Source: an uncultured Eubacterium sp.
GTDB taxonomy: Bacteria; Bacillota; Clostridia; Peptostreptococcales; Anaerovoracaceae
DNA: 8,113 bases
Reading direction: 5' to 3'
NCBI GenBank assembly: GCA_947367725.1
Contig: CANBFZ010000068.1
Span: forward strand, 1 to 8,113
Shown here: in pieces, positions 1 through 6,058 of the stretch
Layout of the letters: the number at the start of each line of letters is the position of its first letter
Position numbering within the stretch: the first letter of the stretch is position 1
Program-made: the position numbers and the translations under genes
The notes under the pieces: generated by a model
Databases searched by the model: none
What the model saw: the letters and a program-made list of their open reading frames with translations, nothing else
What the model was told of the DNA's origin: nothing

Positions 1-571
1 ATTGTTTGATACAGGCTTCTGTTTTTTCTAATGCGGTCTTTGTATCTTCGATGGCTTCACTGGGTACGTCGGGATGATATTTCATGTTCTGTGTAGCGCG
101 GCACAGTACTGCACGAATGCCCGTTTCTTTTGCAGCTGCAGCCATGCCGTCAAAGCTCTCGTCTTTTTGCACGATGTAATGACTGTCGGCGAAACAGGTG
201 GTGCCGGTTCGGATCATTTCTGCCATGTTCAGCCTGCCGGCATTGTAGCAGTCTGTGAAATCCATCTGCATGCTCATCGGGTAGATAACTTTTGTAACCC
301 AGTCGTCCAGATTGAGGGTTGTGCCAATGCCTTTCATCAAGCTTTGAAACAAATGGGTATGGGAGGTGACAAGCCCTGGCAGGATGACGCCGTCCCGATA
401 TTCCATCCGAGTATAAGGCACGCCTTCATATTTTTTACGCGCATCGTTTTCTGTGCCGACAAAGTCAATGCGGTCATTTTTGGTGACGACGACGCCTTCG
501 TCAATGATCGCATCGCCTGTGTGCATGGTGATTACTTGCTTCCCTTTTAAAAATAAATATTTATCTTCCAT
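1..571 (-). CDS. TRZ/ATZ-type amidohydrolase (deaminase family), N-terminal 190 residues, cut by window edge
   Basis: The frame is open from an ATG at 571 to the left edge, so the protein is incomplete. Visible is the N-terminal beta-sandwich part (about residues 1-65), then VILPGLVTSHTHLFQSL at 62-78. Its H71-T-H73 pair is the first metal-binding motif of metal-dependent amidohydrolases. RTGTTCFADSH (121-131) follows, as in the methylthioadenosine/S-adenosylhomocysteine deaminase, guanine deaminase and triazine hydrolase group. The later metal ligands lie outside the window. Family members are cytosolic and hydrolytically remove an amino group or other substituent from a ring carbon of purines, pyrimidines or triazines. 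Its start overlaps the end of the upstream M20 hydrolase gene by 11 bp, and an AAGGAAG ribosome site lies 6 nt upstream, so it is very probably co-transcribed and translationally coupled. A role as a deaminase feeding a ureide pathway is inference; the substrate cannot be read from this part. Confidence 0.85.
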   Translation of the reverse strand, partial: MEDKYLFLKGKQVITMHTGDAIIDEGVVVTKNDRIDFVGTENDARKKYEGVPYTRMEYRDGVILPGLVTSHTHLFQSLMKGIGTTLNLDDWVTKVIYPMSMQMDFTDCYNAGRLNMAEMIRTGTTCFADSHYIVQKDESFDGMAAAAKETGIRAVLCRATQNMKYHPDVPSEAIEDTKTALEKTEACIKQ

Positions 572-1790
572 CGTCTGCTTCCTTTCTCCGCCATGCGGAT
601 TCTTTCAGATACGCTTTCAAAAGTTGATACCCGGCAGCGATATCCTCTAAAGCTGTAAATTCATCAGGGGAATGGCTGACGCCATTTTTGCTGGGTACGA
701 AAATCATATTGGTTTTGATGCGCTGACCGATGATTTGGGCATCATGACCTGCACCGCTGGCGAGTCTCATGTAGGCTGCGCCTTGCTTGTCTGCGAGTGT
801 TTCTAAGTGCTGCACGCCTTCTTGATCCATTGGCACAGGTGTTTCCTGACACGCATAGGTGACTTGCGGCGTGTATGCAGCAAATTTCTTTAACAGGAAT
901 GCAATGGTTTCTTTTGCCTCATCGAGCAGAGATTGCCTGCCTGCACGAATATCAAAGGTTAGCCTTACGTGGTTTGCAATGACATTGCTTTTTCCAGGGG
1001 AAGCCGTGATGTTGCCGACAGTGCATACCAAATTGTGCCCTTTGGACATCGCCCACTGGTGCAGCGTGTTAACGAAAGACGCGGCTGCAGGAACGGGGTC
1101 GCAGCGCAGATCCATGGGCGTAGTGCCGGCATGATTTTGTGCGCCGTGAAAAACAATATCACCGATCAGCAGACCGACCATTGCAGTGACAATGCCGACA
1201 TGAATTCCGTTTTTTTCCAGTATGCCGCCCTGCTCAATGTGAAGCTCTAAAAATTGTTCCACATCTTCCCGCGGCTTTGGAAGGACGCCATCATAATATC
1301 CACAGGTCTGCATAGCGGTTTGCAGGGAGATGCCGTCTTCATCTACTTCCTGCAAATCTGCAGGGCTAAGGGCGCCGATGATTGCACGGCTGCCTATGTA
1401 GCCGCTGAGAAATCGGCTGCCTTCCTCTTCGCAAAGGGCGACTACTTCCAGTGTCTTTTGCGGTTTTCCATATGTGCGATATAATGCGCTGCCAGCAGCA
1501 ATTGCTGTGATAATGCCGAGGGCGCCGTCATATTTGCCGCCGTTTGCTACAGTATCTCTATGGGAGCCTGTCAATATCACTGCGTCGGATGTGCCTTCCA
1601 TTCGTCCATATAGGTTTCCTACCGCATCAAAATATGTCTGAAAGCCGGCATCTTCCATCCACTGCTGTAGAAGGGCAGCACCCCTATGGTCTTCGGGCGT
1701 ATAGGAAGCCCGCCAGTATGCGCCGTCTTTCTTACCTGTTTCTGCAAGCTGTTCGATGCTTTGCCCGATCCACTTTAATTCTCGATCCAT
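561..1790 (-). CDS. M20-family allantoate amidohydrolase / N-carbamoyl-L-amino-acid hydrolase
   Basis: This 409-residue dinuclear-metal hydrolase has the usual length for the hydantoinase/carbamoylase family of peptidase M20. The ligand motifs appear in order: GSHRDTV (H77), KYDGALG (D88, bridging), CEEEGSRF (120-127), LELHIEQG (H184) and GVSHSPDE (H373). NHAGTTPMDLR (219-229) and SGAGHDA (345-351) are the family's substrate-binding signatures. Known members hydrolyse allantoate to ureidoglycine, ammonia and CO2, or N-carbamoyl-L-amino acids to free amino acids; the sequence alone does not separate these. The ATG at 1790 is preceded by AGGAGG (1799-1804) at 8-nt spacing. The gene overlaps the racemase upstream by 16 bp and the deaminase-like gene downstream by 11 bp, which points to coupled translation. 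Family assignment is firm; allantoate as substrate is inference from the neighbouring allantoinase-type enzyme. Confidence 0.93.
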   Translation of the reverse strand: MDRELKWIGQSIEQLAETGKKDGAYWRASYTPEDHRGAALLQQWMEDAGFQTYFDAVGNLYGRMEGTSDAVILTGSHRDTVANGGKYDGALGIITAIAAGSALYRTYGKPQKTLEVVALCEEEGSRFLSGYIGSRAIIGALSPADLQEVDEDGISLQTAMQTCGYYDGVLPKPREDVEQFLELHIEQGGILEKNGIHVGIVTAMVGLLIGDIVFHGAQNHAGTTPMDLRCDPVPAAASFVNTLHQWAMSKGHNLVCTVGNITASPGKSNVIANHVRLTFDIRAGRQSLLDEAKETIAFLLKKFAAYTPQVTYACQETPVPMDQEGVQHLETLADKQGAAYMRLASGAGHDAQIIGQRIKTNMIFVPSKNGVSHSPDEFTALEDIAAGYQLLKAYLKESAWRRKEADDGR

Positions 1791-2443
1791 GATGATGTCC
1801 TCCTGTAGGCTGTGAGCATCTTAGCGATGCTGATTGCTTCTTCTATACCGTCAATGACGGGAAGTTCCATGATGCTTGATAGGGTTTTTCCTCGGCCGGC
1901 AAAGGCGGCACAGCCTAAAATCACTGCGTCAGCGCCATCTCTTTTTTTACAGTGGTCTATCATTCGGCAGATTGTATCGTCAGATGCTGTGACAGCTGTT
2001 TCCACTGTAGCGCCGATATAGCGAATCGATGCCAGGTTTTCTGTGTCTCCTAAGTTTCGTACGCTGCCGATCCAGGGGGAGATATCTGCTTCACTTCCGG
2101 AAGCAATGATGGAATATCTGCGGCCTTGGAGTTTGGCAAAGATCGTGCTGCTTTCGTAAAGTCCAGCAACGGGTTTGTCTATACATTCTCTGGCAGCTCG
2201 TAAACCGGGATCCGCAAAACAGCCGATGATGGCGGCGTCATAGTTTTTTTGCGCCTGCATCAGCAGTTCCACCACAGCAGCGCCTGCTTTTAATTCATCG
2301 TAGGAAGATACGATGCCTTTTGGGGTATTGGCGCATTGGGTGACATGGATTTGCAGCGTGTCCGTCTGCAGCGGCAGGACGGCAGCTTTTAACGTTTCGG
2401 TTACCATTGCAGAGGAATTGGGGTTGATCAGCAAAAGATGCAT
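1775..2443 (-). CDS. Asp/Glu/hydantoin racemase family protein (allantoin or hydantoin racemase candidate)
   Basis: This is a cofactor-independent racemase of 222 residues if started at the ATG at 2443. It begins MHLLLINPNSS, the standard opening of the family. Two catalytic cysteines are present in the expected halves: C75 in AIIGCFADPG and C178 in AVILGCAAFAG. These are expected to act as the acid/base pair that inverts the alpha carbon. Known relatives racemise 5-substituted hydantoins, and HpxA of Klebsiella racemises allantoin. A GTG at 2452 in the same frame would add three residues, but the AGGTGG at 2449-2454 sits 5 nt before the ATG and overlaps the GTG, so ATG is preferred. Gene order between the ring-opening enzyme and the decarbamoylating enzyme supports a role in making both enantiomers usable. 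The alternative, a maleate isomerase or aspartate racemase, fits the context less well. Confidence 0.9.
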   Translation of the reverse strand: MHLLLINPNSSAMVTETLKAAVLPLQTDTLQIHVTQCANTPKGIVSSYDELKAGAAVVELLMQAQKNYDAAIIGCFADPGLRAARECIDKPVAGLYESSTIFAKLQGRRYSIIASGSEADISPWIGSVRNLGDTENLASIRYIGATVETAVTASDDTICRMIDHCKKRDGADAVILGCAAFAGRGKTLSSIMELPVIDGIEEAISIAKMLTAYRRTSSWIEN

Positions 2444-2448
2444 TGCGC

Positions 2449-2454
2449 CCACCT
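2449..2454 (-). promoter_or_regulatory. Ribosome binding site that decides the racemase start
   Basis: AGGTGG on the minus strand lies 5 nt before the ATG at 2443 and shares bases with the TAG stop of the upstream gene (2453-2455). It overlaps the in-frame GTG at 2450-2452, so the GTG could not use it. This favours the ATG start and suggests reinitiation by ribosomes finishing the upstream gene. Confidence 0.65.
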
Positions 2455-3808
2455 ACTTTTCCGGCGCGACGAACCTGCCGCTGCCTTTTTCGGAGGTGAT
2501 GTCAGAACCGTTGTAAACTTCTGTGCCGCCAACAATCGTTTTGGTGATTTTTCCGGTTACCGTCATCCCGTGGTATGGACTCCATTTGATCATCTGCTTT
2601 AGATTTTCATCTTTTACGGTCCATACTGTATGGGGGTCTAACATCGCAATATCCGCGTCAGCGCCTACGGCAATTCTGCCCTTTTTTGGATATAGGTGAT
2701 ATCGTTTTGCGGCGTTTGTACTGGTTAGCGCTACGAATTTTTCCAGCGGGAGACCTCTTTTTATGACACCTTCGCTGAAAAAGAGCTGGTAACAAAGCTC
2801 CACACTGGTCACGCCGGCAGGTGCAAGGAATGCATTATCTTTGCCAGCCATTTTTTCTTCGATGGTATAGGTGGCGTGATCGCTGCAGATCCAGTCAATT
2901 TTATCGTCAAAAATACAATTCCAAAGCTCTTCCACGCGTTCTTCCTGCCGAAGGGGTGGATTGCATATGCCGAATACGCCTAGGTTTGACAGCATGGCGC
3001 GATTGAGAATTAAATAGTGCGGGCAGGTTTCTACGGATAAGTCGGCGCCCTGTGCTTTCATTTCTTGTACGATCTCTATGGCGGCTTTCAATGTGCAGTG
3101 GGCGATATTTACTTTACAGCCTGTTTCCTTTGCGAACAGACACATCCTTGCAACCGCTTCAAGCTCAGCGATTTCTGGCCTGCCGTCGGGGTAATCCTCC
3201 GGCTTGATGTTACCTTCTGCCTGCATTTTTGCGGTGCAATACGTTACGATGGCATTATTTTCGCAGTGGATTGCCAGGACTGTGTCATAGTCTGATAAAA
3301 ATTTCATGTGTGCCAGTACCTGCCCGTCGTCAAGACTTGGAATTTCCGGTGAATATGTAAGGAATGTTTTAAATGCAATGGCGCCGTCCTGTATCATTTT
3401 TTGCATCTCTGCCTGATTTGTGCTGGAGCAGGCGCCAAACAATCCGAAATTAACAACTGCTTTGCCCGTGCCGATCTTTTTCTTCTCAAGAAAGGCGCTG
3501 CGGTGATCTGGGAGCGGAAAGGTCAGGGGATGCTCTAATACGGTAGTGACGCCGCCCGCAGCAGCAGCGCAGGTACCTGTATAGAAATCTTCGCTGTTTG
3601 TTAAACCGGGATCGTTGAGATGCACATGGGGATCAAGAAACCCTGGCAGTACATACTGCCCCTGCGCATCGATTTCCCGCGTGGCAGCATTGGTGGGCGT
3701 AGGGGTTCCCATATGGGCGATTTTTCCATCTTTTATGTATATGTCGATGTGCTGCAGACCAGCTTCTGTGATCACTTGTCCATTTTTGATTCGTAAGTCA
3801 TATTTCAT
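2453..3808 (-). CDS. Allantoinase/hydantoinase-type cyclic amidohydrolase
   Basis: This 451-residue TIM-barrel amidohydrolase has the normal length for allantoinase and dihydropyrimidinase. The full dinuclear metal set is visible: H61 and H63 in DPHVHLNDPG, K147 in IAFKTFL (the carbamylated bridging lysine), H181 in IHCENN, H237 in NIAHCT and D310 in CSDHATYT. The C-terminal stretch SPYHGMTVTGKITKTIVGG (410-428) and the spacing of the ligands resemble allantoinase more than D-hydantoinase. The enzyme should open a cyclic ureide, allantoin to allantoate or a hydantoin to an N-carbamoyl amino acid, in the cytosol. It is the first gene of the leftward operon; AGGAGGT (3816-3822) lies 7 nt before the ATG. 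Oddities are EHPLTFPLP (92-100) where allantoinases known to me carry a MPLNS-like motif, and DHAT instead of DHAP near the last metal ligand. These leave the substrate open. Confidence 0.9.
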   Translation of the reverse strand: MKYDLRIKNGQVITEAGLQHIDIYIKDGKIAHMGTPTPTNAATREIDAQGQYVLPGFLDPHVHLNDPGLTNSEDFYTGTCAAAAGGVTTVLEHPLTFPLPDHRSAFLEKKKIGTGKAVVNFGLFGACSSTNQAEMQKMIQDGAIAFKTFLTYSPEIPSLDDGQVLAHMKFLSDYDTVLAIHCENNAIVTYCTAKMQAEGNIKPEDYPDGRPEIAELEAVARMCLFAKETGCKVNIAHCTLKAAIEIVQEMKAQGADLSVETCPHYLILNRAMLSNLGVFGICNPPLRQEERVEELWNCIFDDKIDWICSDHATYTIEEKMAGKDNAFLAPAGVTSVELCYQLFFSEGVIKRGLPLEKFVALTSTNAAKRYHLYPKKGRIAVGADADIAMLDPHTVWTVKDENLKQMIKWSPYHGMTVTGKITKTIVGGTEVYNGSDITSEKGSGRFVAPEK

Positions 3809-3828
3809 GTTGTCTACCTCCTAATTTT

Positions 3829-3856
3829 AGTATAATTGTCTGAAATTTTGGCGCAA
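3829..3856 (-). promoter_or_regulatory. Weak candidate promoter for the leftward catabolic operon
   Basis: On the minus strand a TATACT box (3829-3834) is preceded, after 16 nt, by TTGCGC (3851-3856). The -10 matches 5 of 6 consensus bases but the -35 only 3 of 6. A start about 7 nt downstream would leave a leader of roughly 14 nt with the ribosome site at its very 5' end, which is tight. Either the true promoter lies further upstream, or this one depends on an activator. No better box pair was found for this strand between 3835 and 4060. Confidence 0.28.
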
Positions 3857-3958
3857 TGTCACTTTTTAATCTGTATGTGTCGGATTTTGCACTTTGTGGT
3901 TCTTCAGCATCTAAGGCGAGGCGGTTTTGACCAGGTGCATGTGCATGGGATGGTTTAT

Positions 3959-3993
3959 TGATAAAAAATTATAAAAATATGATAAAAAATTAT
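3959..3993. repeat. Two exact 14-bp direct repeats, 21-bp period, upstream of the regulator promoter
   Basis: TGATAAAAAATTAT occurs at 3959-3972 and again at 3980-3993, with starts 21 bp apart, about two helical turns. The second copy abuts the -35 box at 3993. Same-face spacing at this position is typical of binding sites for a dimeric or tandem DNA-binding protein. Alternatively, the A-tracts may serve as an UP element contacted by the RNA polymerase alpha subunit. The repeat itself is directly visible; its function is inference. Confidence 0.75.
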
Positions 3994-4021
3994 TGAAAAT
4001 TCTTTTTGACTGTGCTATCCT
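3993..4021 (+). promoter_or_regulatory. Extended -10 promoter of the regulator/PLP-enzyme operon
   Basis: TTGAAA (3993-3998) and TATCCT (4016-4021) are separated by 17 nt. A TGC at 4013-4015 just before the -10 forms an extended -10 element. The predicted start near 4028 gives a leader of about 45 nt before the first ATG. An overlapping TTGACT at 4006-4011 has no good -10 partner at proper spacing. The A/T-rich repeats lie directly upstream. Confidence 0.65.
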
Positions 4022-4060
4022 GTCTTTGTTAGAACGTAAAAATGTAGGAAGTATTTGAAC

Positions 4061-4073
4061 AAGGAGGCGGAGG
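4061..4073 (+). promoter_or_regulatory. Double ribosome binding site before two in-frame ATG codons
   Basis: AAGGAGG (4061-4067) lies 6 nt before ATG 4074, and GGAGG (4069-4073) lies 6 nt before ATG 4080. The two starts are in the same frame, one codon apart, and would give proteins beginning MTMQL or MQL. The site therefore does not settle which ATG is used. Confidence 0.55.
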
Positions 4074-4772
4074 ATGACAATGCAGCTGGTACAGCAATAT
4101 TCTTTGATGGTGCAATTTCTGTGTCACATGCTGGGGCCTAACTATGAAGTGGCGCTGTATGACTGCAGCGCAGGCACCCCGCAGGTGGCAGCCATCGCCA
4201 ATGGACATATCACCGGCAGAACGCTGGGGGCAGGACTGACCTATGCCCTTGAGAAAATGCTGCAGGAAGAACGATGGAAGACCCAGGATTGGCAGCAGCA
4301 CTATGGGGAAACTTCTGCGGACGGCACCCTTTTGCGCAGTTCCGTGCTTTTTTTGAAGAACCGGCAGAACGCGCTGGAAGGGTTATTTTGCATCAGTTTT
4401 GATGACCGGCGATATAAGGATTTGACGGCGCAGCTCTTTGCGTTGTGTCATCCTACGGAATTTTCGGTGCTGGACATTTCGATTGGGGATGCATTTTCTG
4501 GTATGCCGGCGCCAACCCGGCAGGAATCCAGACAGTCTGTGGTCAGCAGCAGTCTTACATCCACCATCGACGAGGCAGTGGCTATGGTGCTGGGTACCAC
4601 AGATCGAGCCTTCGAGCGACTGAAAAAGGAAGAACGGATACGAATCATACGGCTTCTGCATCAAAATGGTTTCTTTTCTAGAAAAGGCGCCGTTGCTGCA
4701 GCGGCGGAAAAATTAAATTGCTCAAAACCGAGTATTTATCGGTATCTTAACAATATGGAAGGGATTTTATAA
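4074..4772 (+). CDS. YheO/DauR-type transcriptional regulator (PAS-like domain plus C-terminal HTH)
   Basis: This 232-residue protein has the two-part build of the YheO/DauR family. The N-terminal PAS-like domain covers about residues 7-125, with NYEVALYDC (23-31), NGHITGRTLG (43-52) and SSVLFLKN (89-96), and is presumed to bind a small ligand. The C-terminal helix-turn-helix spans about 165-228, with NGFFSRKGAV (198-207) and the recognition-helix stretch CSKPSIYRYLN (216-226). DauR represses D-arginine catabolic genes in Pseudomonas; here the ligand may be the ureide or amino acid handled by the divergent operon (inference). Two starts are possible, ATG 4074 and ATG 4080, each with its own purine-rich site; the first has AAGGAGG at 6-nt spacing. 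The gene is co-directional with the PLP enzyme 9 bp downstream. Whether it activates or represses cannot be seen. Confidence 0.88.
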   Translation: MTMQLVQQYSLMVQFLCHMLGPNYEVALYDCSAGTPQVAAIANGHITGRTLGAGLTYALEKMLQEERWKTQDWQQHYGETSADGTLLRSSVLFLKNRQNALEGLFCISFDDRRYKDLTAQLFALCHPTEFSVLDISIGDAFSGMPAPTRQESRQSVVSSSLTSTIDEAVAMVLGTTDRAFERLKKEERIRIIRLLHQNGFFSRKGAVAAAAEKLNCSKPSIYRYLNNMEGIL

Positions 4773-4781
4773 GGAGGCACG

Positions 4782-5879
4782 ATGGAAAATTTTAAAATGA
4801 TTGAGTCAGCCAGCGGCGCACGGATTACCGTGGACGGACGGCAGATTCTCAGCTTTGGCGGGTGTTGTTATTTAGGTCTGGCAAAGACGCCGGCGCTGAT
4901 TGAGGCAGGAACAGAAGCGCTGAAGCAGTTTGGCATGACTGCGCCGCTGTCGCGATATTATGGATTTTCGCAGCAGCCGGAATTGCAGGTGATAGAAGCG
5001 GCAAAGGCGTTTTTTGGTACAGAGGACGCCATATACTTTTCTACCGGTTATTTGTTTGGAATGATTGCGCTGAATGGGATTGCCGATTGGTATGACGTAA
5101 TATTTCTGGATGAAAAAACCCATTACAGTTTGAAAGAGGGCGCCGCCATTACAGGAAAGCCGATGGTTCCGTTTCGCCATATGGATGCGGATGATCTGAG
5201 ACGGGTCATGAGAGAAACCCTTGCGCCTGGTCAAAGACCGCTGGTCGCAACAGATGGTATGTTTCCTACATTTGGGGATATTCCGCCGTTGGATGCCTAT
5301 CAGGAGATTTTAAAGCCGTATGCGGGATGGCTGGTCGTCGACGAATCCCATTCTTTTGGCGCGGTAGGCAAGTTTGGCGGCGGCGCCGTACAGAAGTTTG
5401 GCTTAGAACAGGAACGCGTCATTGCTGGCGGTTCACTGGCAAAAGCTTTTTGCGCATTCGGCGGCATTGCAGTAGGATCGGCACAGGCGATTGCTTTACT
5501 GCAAAATGCATCTGCTGCAAGGGGTTCTACTGTAGGAACTGCTTCCAATCAAGCGGTTGCAGCGGCGAGCCTTTCCTATGTGAAAGAACATCCTGAAATG
5601 CTGGAAAAACTTAGAGCGAACACTGCGAGACTGAAAGAGGGACTGAAACGCCTGGGTATTTCGGTGGATGACTCCGATTCTCCAGTGTCAACCTTTACCA
5701 TTGGCAACGCCCAAACTATGATTGCGCTGCAGAAGGATCTATGGGACAAAGGCATTTTTGTGGGATATACGACCTATGTGGGGGCAGGACCGGAGGGTGC
5801 AATCCGGTGTGCCGTTTTCAGCGATCATGAGCCGGCAGACATCGATCGGCTGCTGCAGGAACTGGAAAAGAATCTTTAA
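4782..5879 (+). CDS. PLP-dependent alpha-oxoamine synthase family enzyme (BioF/Kbl-like), substrate unknown
   Basis: This 365-residue fold-type I PLP enzyme is slightly shorter than typical BioF or Kbl (about 385-400). Residues aligning with this family are H114 in DEKTHYSLKEGA (PLP ring stacking), D187 and H190 in VVDESHSFG, S218 and the Schiff-base lysine K221 in GSLAKAFCAFGG, and R342 in IRCAVFSDHEPADID near the C-terminus. FRHMDADDLRRVM (131-143) also matches the family pattern. Members condense an amino acid with an acyl-CoA and lose CO2, or, as in Kbl, cleave the product with CoA. Two active-site stretches differ from the usual ones: APLSRYYGF (54-62) where a G/S-rich SR loop is normal, and TDGMFPTFGD (157-166) where EGVFSMDGD is typical. 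AAGGAGG overlaps the regulator's stop codon, 4 nt before the ATG, implying co-expression. A plain aminotransferase cannot be excluded; BioF or Kbl identity is not claimed. Confidence 0.82.
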   Translation: MENFKMIESASGARITVDGRQILSFGGCCYLGLAKTPALIEAGTEALKQFGMTAPLSRYYGFSQQPELQVIEAAKAFFGTEDAIYFSTGYLFGMIALNGIADWYDVIFLDEKTHYSLKEGAAITGKPMVPFRHMDADDLRRVMRETLAPGQRPLVATDGMFPTFGDIPPLDAYQEILKPYAGWLVVDESHSFGAVGKFGGGAVQKFGLEQERVIAGGSLAKAFCAFGGIAVGSAQAIALLQNASAARGSTVGTASNQAVAAASLSYVKEHPEMLEKLRANTARLKEGLKRLGISVDDSDSPVSTFTIGNAQTMIALQKDLWDKGIFVGYTTYVGAGPEGAIRCAVFSDHEPADIDRLLQELEKNL

Positions 5880-5892
5880 GAACATTGCTATC

Positions 5893-5952
5893 AAAACGAG
5901 GGACGCTTGCGGTCATGTCAGTATGAAATGACCGCAAGCGTGCCCTCGTTTT
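5893..5952 (+). terminator. Long intrinsic terminator hairpin after the PLP enzyme
   Basis: The left arm 5893-5916 (AAAACGAGGG, then A, then CGCTTGCGGTCAT) pairs with 5928-5952, with one bulged base (G5942) and an 11-nt loop. The 24-bp stem is flanked by AAAA on the left and TTTT on the right, so it could terminate in both directions. It begins 13 bp after the stop codon at 5879. The stem is unusually long for a simple terminator. Confidence 0.88.
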
Positions 5953-6007
5953 CTATTGCTGGTATGGAAGGTGAAACGCCAGCATCCAAGATTTTAGATC
6001 AAAAGAC

Positions 6008-6035
6008 TTGACAAACTGTTATAACTGTATATACT
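6008..6035 (+). promoter_or_regulatory. Promoter of the GntR/ABC module
   Basis: A consensus TTGACA (6008-6013) is followed after 16 nt by TATACT (6030-6035). This is the strongest promoter match in the window. The -10 box is partly covered by the operator-like palindrome at 6034-6047, which would let a bound repressor block polymerase. The expected transcript start near 6042 gives a short leader of about 30 nt. Confidence 0.8.
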
Positions 6036-6047
6036 GTATATATACAG
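6025..6047. promoter_or_regulatory. Palindromic operator candidate for the GntR regulator
   Basis: CTGTATATATACAG at 6034-6047 is a perfect 14-bp palindrome. A further half-site, CTGTATATA, lies at 6025-6033, so that 6025-6033 also forms an inverted repeat with 6039-6047. The element overlaps the -10 box and the predicted transcript start. YtrA-type GntR proteins commonly autorepress through symmetrical sites at their own promoter, so the downstream gene product is the likely ligand (inference). Confidence 0.65.
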
Positions 6048-6058
6048 ATGTGGTGAAA

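Larger units (their letters stand above)
3809..4073. promoter_or_regulatory. Divergent intergenic control region
   Basis: This 265-bp region separates the leftward ureide operon from the rightward regulator/PLP-enzyme operon. The right part (about 3955-4000) is extremely A/T rich and carries a 14-bp direct repeat and the rightward promoter. The middle part (3841-3955) has normal composition and contains a GTGCAT tandem at 3935-3946. I see no small gene, riboswitch-like fold or terminator in it. Shared control of both units by the adjacent YheO/DauR-type protein is inference from layout. Confidence 0.6.

Noticed and set aside
74..550. A 158-residue plus-strand open frame opposite the amidohydrolase gene
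   Set aside because: It is antisense to a convincing conserved coding frame, has no ribosome site or recognisable motif, and is cysteine- and histidine-rich in the way chance frames are.
3831..3836. A perfect TATAAT on the plus strand
   Set aside because: No -35 box at proper spacing, and a transcript from it would start far upstream of the better promoter at 3993-4021. It probably reflects the A/T-rich leader of the leftward operon.
3935..3946. GTGCAT repeated twice in tandem in the divergent region
   Set aside because: Too short to separate from chance and not placed at either promoter; mentioned only within the control-region entry.
4782..5879. Assignment as BioF (biotin) or Kbl (threonine/glycine)
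   Set aside because: No biotin or threonine dehydrogenase gene nearby, and the loops at 54-62 and 157-166 differ from those enzymes, so only the family is named.
5957..5984. Small hairpin TGCTGG/CCAGCA after the long terminator
   Set aside because: Six base pairs with a loop of about 16 nt, no T run and no conserved riboswitch-like pattern; likely chance.
6018..6025. GTTATAAC palindrome inside the GntR promoter spacer
   Set aside because: An 8-bp palindrome in A/T-rich DNA is common, and the longer palindrome next to it is the better operator.
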